DNA from: an uncultured Clostridia bacterium
GTDB lineage: Bacteria > Bacillota > Clostridia > Oscillospirales > Acutalibacteraceae
NCBI GenBank assembly: GCA_945876745.1
Contig: CAMCPL010000007.1
Location: 49,489-113,488, forward strand
Reading direction: 5' to 3'
Length of the DNA: 64,000 bases
Shown here: positions 16,785 through 26,147 of the stretch, piece by piece
Numbering within the stretch: the first letter of the stretch is position 1
Layout of the letters: every line of letters begins with the position of its first letter
The notes under the pieces: model-generated
Told to the model about the DNA's origin: nothing
Seen by the model: only the letters and a program-made list of their open reading frames with translations
Databases searched by the model: none
Position numbers and translations under genes: made by a program

Positions 16785-17666
16785 TTGAACTATATTATTT
16801 TAGATTTAGAATGGAACAATGCTTATAGCTACGCTAAAAAAGGCTTTATGAACGAAATTATAGAAATCGGCGCCATAAAGCTCAACGACAGATTTGACGT
16901 AGTCGATACCTTTAAGCAGTTAATAAAGCCAAAAATCACGAAGAAGCTATCTTCAAGGTGTAAAAATATAACGAATATTACAAATGAACAGCTCAATGAA
17001 AACGGTATTCCTTTTACGCAGGCTATAAAGGATTTTGCAAGATGGTGTCAAAATCAGGACAATATTTTTCTGACGTGGAGCAACTCGGATTTGTACGTTC
17101 TTGCCGAGAATTATCAGCTTATTTGTTTGACAACCGAAATAGGCTTTATAACAAAATACTGTGACGCTCAAAAATATTGTATGGCATTTGTAGAAAAGGA
17201 AGATAAAAATCAGATATCACTTGCAAAATGCGCTGATTTACTCGGAGTGGAGATTGATACCCAAAAGCTGCACCGTGCACTTGCCGATTGCTATGTTACC
17301 GCAGAATGTTTGAAAAAAGTATATGACAAAAATAAACTTTTGTCATACACGGTGAACTGTGACAAATATTTTTTTGAACGACTTATATATAAGCCATATA
17401 TAATTACAAAGCCGAAAACAGAGCTTTTTAATGTGTATGATGTTAAACTGACCTGTCCGAAATGTTCGGCAGAAATGACAAGACTTAAAAATTTTGAATG
17501 TGTAAACAAATCGTTCAGATGTCCTACAAAATGTCCTGTTTGTAACAAAATTTATTGGACAACCGTTCGGGCAAAGAAAAAATATGACGACGTCGAAGTA
17601 AGTCAAAGAAGCATAGAAATGAACAAGAAAAGGGCAAAAAAGATAAAGCCGAAAGAAAATTCATAA
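16785..17666 (+). CDS. DEDD-type 3'-5' exonuclease with C-terminal zinc ribbon
   Basis: About 293 residues from the TTG at 16785, preferred because AAGAGGA lies seven bases upstream; an in-frame GTG at 16767 sits just beyond the secG terminator T-run. DnaQ/RNase T-like nuclease fold: ILDLEWN supplies the DxE pair, and HRALADCYVTAECL supplies the His and last Asp of a DEDDh site. A CPKC...CPVC pair near 230-265 forms a probable zinc ribbon, and the C-terminal tail is lysine-rich. Substrate (DNA or RNA) unknown. Confidence 0.78.
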   Translation: MNYIILDLEWNNAYSYAKKGFMNEIIEIGAIKLNDRFDVVDTFKQLIKPKITKKLSSRCKNITNITNEQLNENGIPFTQAIKDFARWCQNQDNIFLTWSNSDLYVLAENYQLICLTTEIGFITKYCDAQKYCMAFVEKEDKNQISLAKCADLLGVEIDTQKLHRALADCYVTAECLKKVYDKNKLLSYTVNCDKYFFERLIYKPYIITKPKTELFNVYDVKLTCPKCSAEMTRLKNFECVNKSFRCPTKCPVCNKIYWTTVRAKKKYDDVEVSQRSIEMNKKRAKKIKPKENS

Positions 17667-17752
17667 TTAATTTCAAAATAATACTTTATTTTTTATATTA
17701 TTTAATATATAATATCATTGGTATTTTGTAATTTGGCAGGGAGGTCGGTTTC

Positions 17753-20116
17753 GTGGCAAATAAGGATTACGACGATTTACTTGAAGCGTTTATGAATAAT
17801 TCTCAAAAAACATATAATGAGGACAGACAAGCGCAAAAAGAGAAAAAGGGTAAATTACCGAGCGGCTACAACACTTATTCAAATGACTCCGTCAAAAAAA
17901 GCGAACGCAGAGGCAATAACCCTAAAAAGCAAAAAAAGCTCAACAAAAAAGAAGTTAAGACCGTAACGAAGATTCTGTTAGGTTTTGTTATGGTTTGTTG
18001 TGTTGTTTTTATAATCTGTGCAAGTGTTTTGTTTGTTTACGGCTTTTCTGTAGTACACGGAGACGTAGTATTCAATTTGGAGGACGAAGCCTCTAATCAA
18101 AATCAGACCTCGTTTATTTATGGCTATGACGATGATAACGAGCTTGTTGAAATAACAAGACTTCACGGCGAAGAAAACAGAATTTGGCTTGATATGGATG
18201 ACATGACTCCTTATTTGAGCAAGGCTTTTATCGCTATTGAAGACGAAAGATTTGAAAAGCATCACGGCGTTGACTGGAAAAGAACTATCGGCGTTATCGT
18301 TAAGCCCTCAAATTCCGGTCAAGGCGGTTCAACTATAACCCAACAGCTTATTAAAAACCTTACTGACGAAAATGATGTAACCTTTGTAAGAAAGTTTAAT
18401 GAGATTTTGTCTGCGCTTAATTTGGAAAGACATTACGATAAAGACCAAATTATGGAAGCATATCTCAATACGATATATCTTTCACACGGTTGCTACGGTG
18501 TAAAAACAGCCGCAGAAACTTATTTCGGTAAAGATGTTAAAGATTTGAATATTGCCGAATGTGCGTGTCTTGCCGGAATTACTCAGTTCCCGACAAAGTA
18601 TGACCCTATTCTCAATCCCGAAAATAATCAGGCAAGGCAAAAACGTATTCTTGAAAAAATGCTCAAGAAGGATTTTATTACTCAGGAGCAGTACGATGAA
18701 GCAATAAACTATAAAATGGTTTATACAAATTCTCCGGATTATCAGGGAAGTCAGGTTACTTCTACTCAGCAGTCTTCAAACGACAGCGATTCAATAAATT
18801 CGTACTATACCGACTATGTCATCGACCAGGTAATTACCGACCTTCAAAGTGCCGGTTACAGCGCAAAGAAAGCGAAGAGTATGATTTACGGCGGCGGTCT
18901 GAAAATATACAGCGCAGTTGATTTTACAGTTCAAAATGCGATGGAAGACGTTTACGAAAACTATCGTAAAATGCCTGATGAAACAGTACAGGGCGCTTGC
19001 GTAATTATGGATTACAAGGGAAGAGTTCTCGGTATGATAGGCGGTACAGGTGAGAAAAAAGCAAACCGTGTACTCAACAGAGCGTGGCAGTCAACAAGAC
19101 AGCCCGGTTCAACAATCAAGCCGCTTTCCGTATACGGACCCGCACTTGAAAAGAGCTTGCAGGAGGACGATACGGATATTTACTGGTCTACTCCTATTTC
19201 CGATACACCGCTTACAAAAATTGACGGAAAACCATGGCCTAAAAATGAGAGCGGAACGTATTTGGGAAGAACTGTTACTCTGCAATACGGTCTTGCAAAC
19301 TCACTTAATACAATTTCTGCTCGTACCCTTGATATGATAGGAACGACATATTCCTACGAATTTATTAAAAATCGTTTTCATATTTCAACCTTAAAGGTGC
19401 AGGACTGCGACCTCGCACCTATGGCAACGGGTGCGTTGACGAACGGCGCTACTGTTCTTGAAATGACTGCCGCATATCAGGCATTCGGCAACGGCGGCTA
19501 CTATTATGAGCCGTATTCTTACTACAAAATCGAGGATTCACAGGGTAATGTAATTATCGAAAAGACTCCTGAAAAGGATAAAACTGTTGCCTTGAGCGAA
19601 AATACGGCTTGGGTTATGAATAAAATTTTGCAAACCGTTATGACGCAAGGTACAGGTAGAAGCTACAATCTGAGCAATATCACCTGTATCGGCAAAACAG
19701 GTACTACAACAGACTCGTATGACCGTTGGTTTATGGGCGGAACTCCGGAATATATCGGAGGTGTTTGGTACGGATACGATAAGAATAAAGAAGTTGTTTA
19801 CAATCTTTCTGCAAACCCCGCGGGTACCTTGTGGAACACCATTATGAATAAGGTGTATGAAAATAAATCAAATCCTGTTACTGATTTTCCGGATATCGAC
19901 GGTGTTGTAAGACGTGAATTTTCATCAAACGGCGGTCTTTACAGCGGTTCCGGTAATTGGGGCTGGTTTGATAAGAACAATCTTCCCAAGGCTACAACTT
20001 ATCACAACAGCGGTGACAAAGATAAGAAAAATAAAGAAACAACAAAGGCAGACGACGCCCAAGAAGCAACAACAGCTTCACAGGAGCCGCCTAAAGAAAA
20101 TGGCACCGAAGAATAA
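17753..20116 (+). CDS. pbp1A: class A penicillin-binding protein (PBP1A-like glycosyltransferase/transpeptidase)
   Basis: 787 residues, GTG start with a GGGAGG SD. Builds and cross-links peptidoglycan. Order: charged cytoplasmic tail (1-70), membrane helix (about 72-98), GT51 glycosyltransferase with EDERFEKHHGVDW and GGSTITQQLIKNL (about 162-205), then transpeptidase with STIK (Ser453, Lys456), SLNT and KTGT motifs. The last 40 residues are a Lys/Glu/Thr/Ala-rich disordered tail. A TATAAT at 17708-17713 could be its -10, but the -35 is poor. Confidence 0.95.
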   Translation: MANKDYDDLLEAFMNNSQKTYNEDRQAQKEKKGKLPSGYNTYSNDSVKKSERRGNNPKKQKKLNKKEVKTVTKILLGFVMVCCVVFIICASVLFVYGFSVVHGDVVFNLEDEASNQNQTSFIYGYDDDNELVEITRLHGEENRIWLDMDDMTPYLSKAFIAIEDERFEKHHGVDWKRTIGVIVKPSNSGQGGSTITQQLIKNLTDENDVTFVRKFNEILSALNLERHYDKDQIMEAYLNTIYLSHGCYGVKTAAETYFGKDVKDLNIAECACLAGITQFPTKYDPILNPENNQARQKRILEKMLKKDFITQEQYDEAINYKMVYTNSPDYQGSQVTSTQQSSNDSDSINSYYTDYVIDQVITDLQSAGYSAKKAKSMIYGGGLKIYSAVDFTVQNAMEDVYENYRKMPDETVQGACVIMDYKGRVLGMIGGTGEKKANRVLNRAWQSTRQPGSTIKPLSVYGPALEKSLQEDDTDIYWSTPISDTPLTKIDGKPWPKNESGTYLGRTVTLQYGLANSLNTISARTLDMIGTTYSYEFIKNRFHISTLKVQDCDLAPMATGALTNGATVLEMTAAYQAFGNGGYYYEPYSYYKIEDSQGNVIIEKTPEKDKTVALSENTAWVMNKILQTVMTQGTGRSYNLSNITCIGKTGTTTDSYDRWFMGGTPEYIGGVWYGYDKNKEVVYNLSANPAGTLWNTIMNKVYENKSNPVTDFPDIDGVVRREFSSNGGLYSGSGNWGWFDKNNLPKATTYHNSGDKDKKNKETTKADDAQEATTASQEPPKENGTEE

Positions 20117-20133
20117 TTTTGAATAACAAACAA

Positions 20134-20165
20134 AATAGGGAAATCTCTTGATTTTCCTATTTTTC
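20134..20165 (+). terminator. Rho-independent terminator after the PBP gene
   Basis: Twelve-bp stem (20134-20145 with 20150-20161, one G-U pair), TCTT loop, then a T-run. Confidence 0.8.
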
Positions 20166-20181
20166 TTGAATAGGTATTTAT

Positions 20182-20592
20182 ATGAAAGTTATGTCGATTG
20201 ATTACGGCGACGTGAGAACAGGCGTTGCTTTAAGCGATACAAGGGGAATATTAGCGTCTCCGTATTGTGTTATTAATCAAAGCTATCAACCGAAGTTGGT
20301 CGATGAAATTGTTAAAATTATCAAGGAAAATAAAGTTGATAAAATCGTAATAGGTCTGCCTCGGAATATGGACGGTAGCTATGGATATAGATGTGATGAG
20401 TGCAAAGACCTTGGAAACGCATTGCTTGAAAAGATTAATATTGAGGTTGTTTACGAGGATGAACGGTTAACAACCGTTATGGCGCACAATATTCTGTCGG
20501 AGAATAATGTTCGAGGCAAGAAAAGAAAGGAAACGGTTGACGCTGTTTCAGCCGTTATGATTTTGCAAAGCTATTTAGATAAAAACAGGTGA
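20182..20592 (+). CDS. ruvX: RuvX/YqgF family pre-16S rRNA nuclease
   Basis: 136 residues, usual length. RNase H-like fold with the N-terminal SIDYGDVRTGVALSD motif and the VYEDERLTT block. Known in E. coli for trimming the 5' end of 16S rRNA; also called a Holliday-junction resolvase homologue. Weak SD (TAGGT) and the gene begins soon after the PBP terminator. Confidence 0.93.
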   Translation: MKVMSIDYGDVRTGVALSDTRGILASPYCVINQSYQPKLVDEIVKIIKENKVDKIVIGLPRNMDGSYGYRCDECKDLGNALLEKINIEVVYEDERLTTVMAHNILSENNVRGKKRKETVDAVSAVMILQSYLDKNR

Positions 20593-20632
20593 TTATTTCT
20601 TTTTTATTACCGTAATATGATATGGTGATAAT

Positions 20633-21172
20633 TTGAAATTTTCTGTTTTTGGTATTGAATTTGAAATTCGGTTTTTATTTTTTGTAATTGTTGCGCTCGG
20701 CTTTCTTGCGGATAATCAAAATATTCTGTATTTACTTTTGTTTTCCGCTTTTCACGAAATGGGGCATATTACAGCGTTGTATTTACTCGGAGGTAAGGTT
20801 GACAAAATAACCGTTTCCTATTACGGAATAGGTATGAGTCATTCGAGTAATCTTTCCGTGCTTAAAGAAATTATATTTCTAATGTCCGGAGTTTTGATTA
20901 ATTATTTCTTTGCCGCATTCAAAATTCAAAGAGAGATTAATTTTGCACTTGCTTTTGTTAACTCTCTGCCGGTGTATCCGCTTGATTGCGGACGAGTAAT
21001 AAAACTTTTGCTTGATGAGCTTTTACCGATTGAAATATCGTATAAAATTTATATTTTTATCGGTTTTATTTTTGAAACAGGATTGATTGTTTATGCAATC
21101 CATACAAAAAACGTTAATTTATTTTTGATTGGAATTTATTTGTTTTTCGGTTTTATCAGAGGTAATTTATGA
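20633..21172 (+). CDS. M50 family site-2 protease (SpoIVFB-like)
   Basis: 179 residues, TTG start with GGTGATA upstream. Multi-pass intramembrane zinc protease: HEMGH (His41, Glu42, His45) and the distal ligand motif NSLPVYPLDCGR with Asp118. Cys119 stands where the family usually has Gly (LDGGR). SpoIVFB, which processes pro-sigma-K late in sporulation, has this size and fold, and the window has other spore genes, but a housekeeping role is equally possible. Its stop overlaps the next ATG by four bases. Confidence 0.8.
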   Translation: MKFSVFGIEFEIRFLFFVIVALGFLADNQNILYLLLFSAFHEMGHITALYLLGGKVDKITVSYYGIGMSHSSNLSVLKEIIFLMSGVLINYFFAAFKIQREINFALAFVNSLPVYPLDCGRVIKLLLDELLPIEISYKIYIFIGFIFETGLIVYAIHTKNVNLFLIGIYLFFGFIRGNL

Positions 21173-23013
21173 TTAAAAAAGAAGTTGAAAAAATACTGCA
21201 ATATGTTCAAAAGCCTGCACGTTATGCAGGCGGTGAGCTTAACAGCGTTGTAAAAAATGTTCAAGATATCAGTCTTCGATACGCATTTTGCTTTCCAGAT
21301 ACATATGAAATCGGTATGAGCCATTTGGGTATGAAAATCATTTACGGTCTTGTCAACGAGCGCGAGGACGCTTGGTGTGAAAGAGTATTTGCTCCCGACA
21401 GCGATATGGAAGAACAAATGCGCAAAAATAACGTACCCTTGTTTGCACTTGAAAGCGGCGACTATATCAAGGATTTTGATATAATCGGCTTTACGCTTCA
21501 GTATGAGCTTTCTTATACTAATGTGCTTAATATGCTTGATTTGGCAGGCGTACCTTTACTTTCAAAGGATAGAACATCACTTACTCCGATTGTGTGCTGC
21601 GGCGGTCCCTGTGCCTGCAATCCGGAGCCTGTTGCCGACTTTTTTGATATAGTATTTTTAGGAGACGGAGAGGAAAGTACAAATCAGGTTCTTGATTTGC
21701 TTAAAGTTTGTAAGGAAAAAGGCTTGAGCAAACAAGAGTTTTTGAATAGAGCAAAGGATATTCAAGGTGTATATGTCCCGTCATTTTACGTTGATGAATA
21801 TAACGAAGACGGTACGCTTAAAAGCCTTACGCCTAAAAACGGTGCTCCTGAAAAGGTTAAAAAAGCCGTTGTAAGTGACCTTGATAAATGCTATTATCCA
21901 AAAAGCTTTGTTGTGCCGTTTATTAATATTGTTCACGACAGAGCGGTTGAGGAAATTTTCAGAGGCTGTATAAGAGGCTGTCGCTTCTGTCAGGCAGGAT
22001 TTATTTATCGTCCCATACGTGAAAAGTCTGTTGAAACCATAAATAATCAAAGTAAGGCGCTTATTGCTTCAACCGGATATGACGAAATATCCTTGTGCTC
22101 ACTTTCGACCTCGGATCATTCCTGCGTTAACGAAATGCTGTCTTCTCTCATTGATTGGACAGTTAAGGATAAAATTAATCTTTCATTGCCGAGTTTGAGA
22201 GTTGATAATTTTTCTGATGAATTGGTTGAAAAGCTGAATATGGTCAGAAAAAGCGGTCTTACATTTGCACCGGAGGCAGGTACTCAAAGACTTCGTGATG
22301 TTATTAATAAGAATGTTACCGAAGAAGAGGTTGTTCGTACTTGCACAAAGGCTTTTGATAACGGCTGGACAACCGTTAAGCTGTATTTTATGATGGGCTT
22401 GCCGACCGAAACAATGGAGGATATTGAGGGAATTGCAAATCTCGGTATGCAGATTATTCACGCTTTTTACAAAAATCCGAACCGCCAAAAGGGAACAGGT
22501 GTTCAGGTGAATATTTCGTGTGCTTCCTTTATCCCGAAGCCGTTTACTCCTTTCCAATGGGAGAGTGAGGATAATATGGAGTCGCTCAAAGCAAAGCAAA
22601 AGCACCTGCTTGAAAGCATACCTACGAAAAAGATTAAGGTATCATTCCACGAAACTCCTACTTCTCTTATTGAGGGCGTTTTGGCAAGAGGTGACAGACG
22701 TCTTAATGCAGTTATACTCGACGCATACAAAAACGGCTGTACATTCGATTCCTGGGACGACAGATTTAATTTCGACGGCTGGATGAACGCCTTTGAAAAG
22801 AATAATATTGATCCGCATTTTTATACTCAAAGACAACGCGACTTTTCCGAACTTCTCCCTTGGGATCATCTTGATTACGGCGTCAGCAGAAAATTCCTTG
22901 AAAAAGAAAACTTAAAGGCTCATGAAAATAAAACAACTCCTCATTGCAGAATAAAATGCTCAGGCTGCGGTGCTAACAGACTCAACGGAGGTAATTGCGA
23001 TGCGAGAGGTTAG
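21169..23013 (+). CDS. radical SAM protein, TIGR03960 type, B12-binding-like N-terminus
   Basis: 614 residues. The N-terminal part (about 1-230) resembles a cobalamin-binding fold; the radical SAM motif CIRGCRFC follows FRG at about residue 265. A C-terminal CRIKCSGCGANRL segment has further Cys. Members of this family are regularly encoded next to, or fused with, the small partner that follows here. The reaction is not established; a tRNA or ribosome-related modification is sometimes guessed from gene neighbourhoods, such as rplS here. Confidence 0.88.
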   Translation: MIKKEVEKILQYVQKPARYAGGELNSVVKNVQDISLRYAFCFPDTYEIGMSHLGMKIIYGLVNEREDAWCERVFAPDSDMEEQMRKNNVPLFALESGDYIKDFDIIGFTLQYELSYTNVLNMLDLAGVPLLSKDRTSLTPIVCCGGPCACNPEPVADFFDIVFLGDGEESTNQVLDLLKVCKEKGLSKQEFLNRAKDIQGVYVPSFYVDEYNEDGTLKSLTPKNGAPEKVKKAVVSDLDKCYYPKSFVVPFINIVHDRAVEEIFRGCIRGCRFCQAGFIYRPIREKSVETINNQSKALIASTGYDEISLCSLSTSDHSCVNEMLSSLIDWTVKDKINLSLPSLRVDNFSDELVEKLNMVRKSGLTFAPEAGTQRLRDVINKNVTEEEVVRTCTKAFDNGWTTVKLYFMMGLPTETMEDIEGIANLGMQIIHAFYKNPNRQKGTGVQVNISCASFIPKPFTPFQWESEDNMESLKAKQKHLLESIPTKKIKVSFHETPTSLIEGVLARGDRRLNAVILDAYKNGCTFDSWDDRFNFDGWMNAFEKNNIDPHFYTQRQRDFSELLPWDHLDYGVSRKFLEKENLKAHENKTTPHCRIKCSGCGANRLNGGNCDARG

Positions 23014-23665
23014 ACTTCGTTTTTCAAAAACAGGACAGGCAAAATATATCAGTCATCTTGATGTAAACCGAGTTTTTTCGCGAGCGCTTTCAAGAGCGAG
23101 GATTAATCTTTGGTATACCGAGGGCTTTAATCCACACCCTTATATGAGCTTTTCTCTTCCTCTTTCGCTCGGAGTTGAAAGTCTGTGTGAAAATGTCGAT
23201 ATTCGTATTGTGGATGATATTTCTGATAATGAAATAAAAAGCAGAATGAACGACGCATTACCGCAGGGCATTAGGGTTTTGGACGTTTATGAGGATTTTA
23301 TGGATTGTCGTGATATCTGTTTTAGCGACTATGTTTTTAAGTTCGAGTTTGAAGATAATGAAACGGCATTGCAAAAAATAAAAGACGTTCTTTCAGCCGA
23401 CTGTGTAATGGCTTTGAAAAAAGGTAAGCAGGGAAGACGCCGCGTTTTCAAAGAAACCGATATTAAACAGTTTATAGATAAGTATAATATTTCTATCAGA
23501 GATAATAATGTTGTTCTTAATGCAAGACTTCTTGCAGGAAGTGAAAAAAATCTAAATCCCACATTGCTTTTTGACACAATAATTCGACTTATTGATATGG
23601 ATTATGAGTGGAAAAGCATAGGCAGAATTAGACTGCTTACAAAAGATTTGAAAGAATATAAATAA
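23000..23665 (+). CDS. TIGR03936/DUF2344 partner of the radical SAM protein
   Basis: 221 residues from the ATG at 23000, which has GGAGGT eight bases upstream; the frame overlaps the radical SAM gene by 14 bases. Family features are LRFSKTGQAKYISHLD at the N-terminus and EGFNPHPYMSFSLPLSLG. In some species the two proteins are fused in one chain, which implies they work together. Function unknown. Confidence 0.88.
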   Translation: MREVRLRFSKTGQAKYISHLDVNRVFSRALSRARINLWYTEGFNPHPYMSFSLPLSLGVESLCENVDIRIVDDISDNEIKSRMNDALPQGIRVLDVYEDFMDCRDICFSDYVFKFEFEDNETALQKIKDVLSADCVMALKKGKQGRRRVFKETDIKQFIDKYNISIRDNNVVLNARLLAGSEKNLNPTLLFDTIIRLIDMDYEWKSIGRIRLLTKDLKEYK

Positions 23666-23704
23666 AATGCTTGCATTTTGAAATACTTTGTGTTATTATA
23701 TTTC

Positions 23705-23800
23705 AGCATTTATCCGTTGCATACTCTTGCAACGCGTAAAATGTAGCGTTTCGCATTTTAGAAGATGGTCCGCTTTCATTTTATTTGATATGAACATCTC
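23705..23800 (+). ncRNA. ribosomal protein L19 leader-like RNA
   Basis: Three nested-in-series hairpins precede rplS: CGTTGCA/TGCAACG (23715-23721 with 23728-23734), TAAAATG/CATTTTA (23737-23743 with 23754-23760) and AGATG/CATCT (23763-23767 with 23795-23799). The strings AGATGGTCCGC and GAACATCT are those I associate with the L19 leader of low-GC Firmicutes. It probably lets L19 repress its own synthesis. The identification is from recall, not from a covariance search. Confidence 0.7.
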
Positions 23801-23823
23801 ATAAATTATAAGGAGGAAATAAA

Positions 23824-24168
23824 ATGGACGCATTACAAATTATCGCAAAGGACAACATCAAGTCCGAAGTACCTCAGTTCTCTATCGGTGACACTGTAAG
23901 AGTTTCTGTTAACATTCGTGAGGGACAGAGAGAAAGAATTCAGAACTTTGAAGGCACTGTTATCGCAAAGAAGGGCTCAGGCGTATCTGAAACATTTACA
24001 GTTCGCAGAGTTTCTTACGGCGTAGGTATCGAGCGTGTATTCCCGCTTCACTCACCAAACGTTGTTGAGGTTAAGGTTGTACGCTACGGTAAGGTTAGAA
24101 GAGCAAAGCTCTACTATCTTCGTGACAGAGTCGGCAAGGCAGCAAAGGTTAAGGAATTTATTAAGTAA
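23824..24168 (+). CDS. rplS: 50S ribosomal protein L19
   Basis: 114 residues, usual length. Contains the family block [25 protein letters not shown] (split here as [13 protein letters not shown] then [10 protein letters not shown]) and the C-terminal [11 protein letters not shown]. An AAGGAGG SD precedes it. First gene of the rplS-rbgA-rnhB-yraN order found in many Firmicutes. Confidence 0.99.
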   Translation: MDALQIIAKDNIKSEVPQFSIGDTVRVSVNIREGQRERIQNFEGTVIAKKGSGVSETFTVRRVSYGVGIERVFPLHSPNVVEVKVVRYGKVRRAKLYYLRDRVGKAAKVKEFIK

Positions 24169-24180
24169 TAACCGAAAATC

Positions 24181-24218
24181 AGTCGTATCGCAGTCTGCTG
24201 TGGTACGGCTTATTTTTT
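24181..24218 (+). terminator. probable terminator after rplS
   Basis: Imperfect 12-bp stem (24182-24193 with 24198-24209, several G-U pairs) followed by TTATTTTTTAT. Possibly partial read-through into rbgA. Confidence 0.6.
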
Positions 24219-24272
24219 ATATTTGATATTTTTTTGAAATTGATATATAATGGGGTTCAAGGTGGTGATTGT

Positions 24273-25136
24273 ATGCCTGATTCAATAAAGCAAACAGTAC
24301 AATGGTTTCCCGGTCATATGGCAAAAACGAGACGTTTGATTAAAGAGTCGCTTAATCTTGTTGACGGAGTTGTTGTTTTGCTTGATGCGAGAGTGCCTTA
24401 CAGCTCGCAAAATCCGGAGCTTGACGATATAATAAGAAACAAACCGAAAATCGTACTTCTCAATAAATGCGATGTTGCAAATCCGAATGCAACCGCACTT
24501 TGGCTCAAGCATTTTGAAGATAAGGGCGCATACGCCTTGGCTGTTGATTGCAAAAGCGGAAAAGGTTTGAATAAATTTGAGGAAACAGTAAAGAAAGCGC
24601 TTTCAAAAACTATCGAACGTAATGCGCAAAAGGGAATGAACGGAAAACCCTTAAGACTGATGGTTGTCGGTATTCCAAACACCGGAAAATCCTCGTTTAT
24701 TAACAGAATGGGTAAAAGCGCAAAGGCAAAGGTTGAGAATAAAGCCGGCGTAACAAGGCAAAATCAATGGTTTGTTGTCGGTAACGGAATTGAGCTTCTT
24801 GATACTCCGGGTGTTTTATGGCCGAAATTTGAGGACAGGGAAGTCGGAGACAAACTTGCATTTATCGGCTCTGTTAAGGATGAGATAACCGATAAGGAAA
24901 CAATTGCCTGTCGTTTGCTCGAATCTCTTTCAAAAACAAATCCTCAGGCTATTGAGCAAAGATATAAAATCGAAGGCGTAGCAGGCTTGCAGGGCTGGGA
25001 AATTCTCGAAATGATAGGAAGAAAACGAGGATTCCTCATTAAAGGCGGAGAAATAGATTACGAGAGAACGTCGGTTATAGTTGCCGATGAATTCAGAGGA
25101 GGAAAGCTTGGGCGTATAACCCTTGAATTACCGTGA
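24273..25136 (+). CDS. rbgA: RbgA (YlqF), ribosome-assembly GTPase
   Basis: 287 residues from the ATG at 24273 with a GGTGGTGA SD. Circularly permuted GTPase: NKCD (G4) comes before GIPNTGKSS (G1), then DTPG (G3). RbgA acts late in 50S subunit assembly. WFPGHMAKT at the N-terminus is the family signature. TGA overlaps the rnhB ATG by one base. Confidence 0.97.
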   Translation: MPDSIKQTVQWFPGHMAKTRRLIKESLNLVDGVVVLLDARVPYSSQNPELDDIIRNKPKIVLLNKCDVANPNATALWLKHFEDKGAYALAVDCKSGKGLNKFEETVKKALSKTIERNAQKGMNGKPLRLMVVGIPNTGKSSFINRMGKSAKAKVENKAGVTRQNQWFVVGNGIELLDTPGVLWPKFEDREVGDKLAFIGSVKDEITDKETIACRLLESLSKTNPQAIEQRYKIEGVAGLQGWEILEMIGRKRGFLIKGGEIDYERTSVIVADEFRGGKLGRITLELP

Positions 25137-25768
25137 TGAAAAAAAGCGAAGTTACAATAAATTGGCTCGAATATGAGAATGAAGCATATTCAAAAGGGTA
25201 TAAACGTGTATGCGGAGTTGATGAAGCAGGCAGAGGTCCGCTTGCGGGACCTGTTTTTGCCGCCGCAGTAATTTTGCCGAGAGGATACGTTATTGAGGGC
25301 GTAAACGATTCAAAAAAATTGAGCGAAAAAAAGAGAGAAAAGCTTTTTGAAAAAATAAAAACCGAGGCACTGTGTTACTCAATTGCAAGTGTTGATGAAA
25401 AAACTATTGACGAAATAAATATCCTCAACGCTACATTTCTTGCAATGGAGAAAGCGGTTGAGGGCTTGGAAATAAAGTCTGATTTTGTTATGATTGACGG
25501 AAACAGAGCGCCGAAACACCTTGATATTCCGTGTCAAACGATAGTAAAGGGTGATGCTAAATCTGCATCTATTGCCGCCGCTTCAATTCTTGCAAAGGTA
25601 TCAAGGGACAGATTTATGCTTGAAATGGCTGAAAAATATCCTGAATATTGCTTTGAAAAGCATAAGGGCTACGGTACAAAGCTTCATTATGAAATGCTTG
25701 ACAAATATGGAGTAAGTGAAATTCACAGAAAATCATTTTTGAAAAGCTGGTACGCAAAGAATGAATAA
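25136..25768 (+). CDS. rnhB: ribonuclease HII
   Basis: About 210 residues; removes RNA from RNA:DNA hybrids and single ribonucleotides. GVDEAGRGPLAGPV holds the first Asp-Glu of the active site, MIDGN the third residue and AASILAKVSRD the last block. Either GTG 25133 or ATG 25136 can start it; the ATG, overlapping the rbgA stop, is preferred. It overlaps yraN by eight bases. Confidence 0.97.
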   Translation: MKKSEVTINWLEYENEAYSKGYKRVCGVDEAGRGPLAGPVFAAAVILPRGYVIEGVNDSKKLSEKKREKLFEKIKTEALCYSIASVDEKTIDEINILNATFLAMEKAVEGLEIKSDFVMIDGNRAPKHLDIPCQTIVKGDAKSASIAAASILAKVSRDRFMLEMAEKYPEYCFEKHKGYGTKLHYEMLDKYGVSEIHRKSFLKSWYAKNE

Positions 25769-26111
25769 TCTCGGTGGACTTGCCGAAAGAAAAGCGGCAA
25801 ATTATATGCGCAAAAAGGGTTATGACCTAATCGAGCATAACTATAATACAAGATTCGGCGAAATTGACTTAATTTTTGAATATAACGATATGATAATATT
25901 TACCGAGGTAAAGGCAAGAAACGAAAACAGTATTGCACTTCCGAGAGAATTTGTTGATTCGAAAAAGCAGGAGCGAATTATCGCCGCCGCTTCATTGTTC
26001 ATATCACAGCATAAAATTACTCAACAGGTAAGGTTTGATGTAATCGAAGTGTATTTGGAGAATTATCAAATAAAATGTATCAAACATCTTGAAAATGCTT
26101 TTACTTTGTAA
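25761..26111 (+). CDS. YraN/UPF0102 family endonuclease-like protein
   Basis: 116 residues, usual size. The restriction-endonuclease-like core is seen in TRFGEIDLIFEYNDMIIFTEVKAR (Glu, Asp and the ExK pair). Its position directly after rnhB is widespread in bacteria. Biological role not settled. Confidence 0.93.
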   Translation: MNNLGGLAERKAANYMRKKGYDLIEHNYNTRFGEIDLIFEYNDMIIFTEVKARNENSIALPREFVDSKKQERIIAAASLFISQHKITQQVRFDVIEVYLENYQIKCIKHLENAFTL

Positions 26112-26147
26112 TACAATAAAAAGCAATAATTTTACGGAGGATAGATT

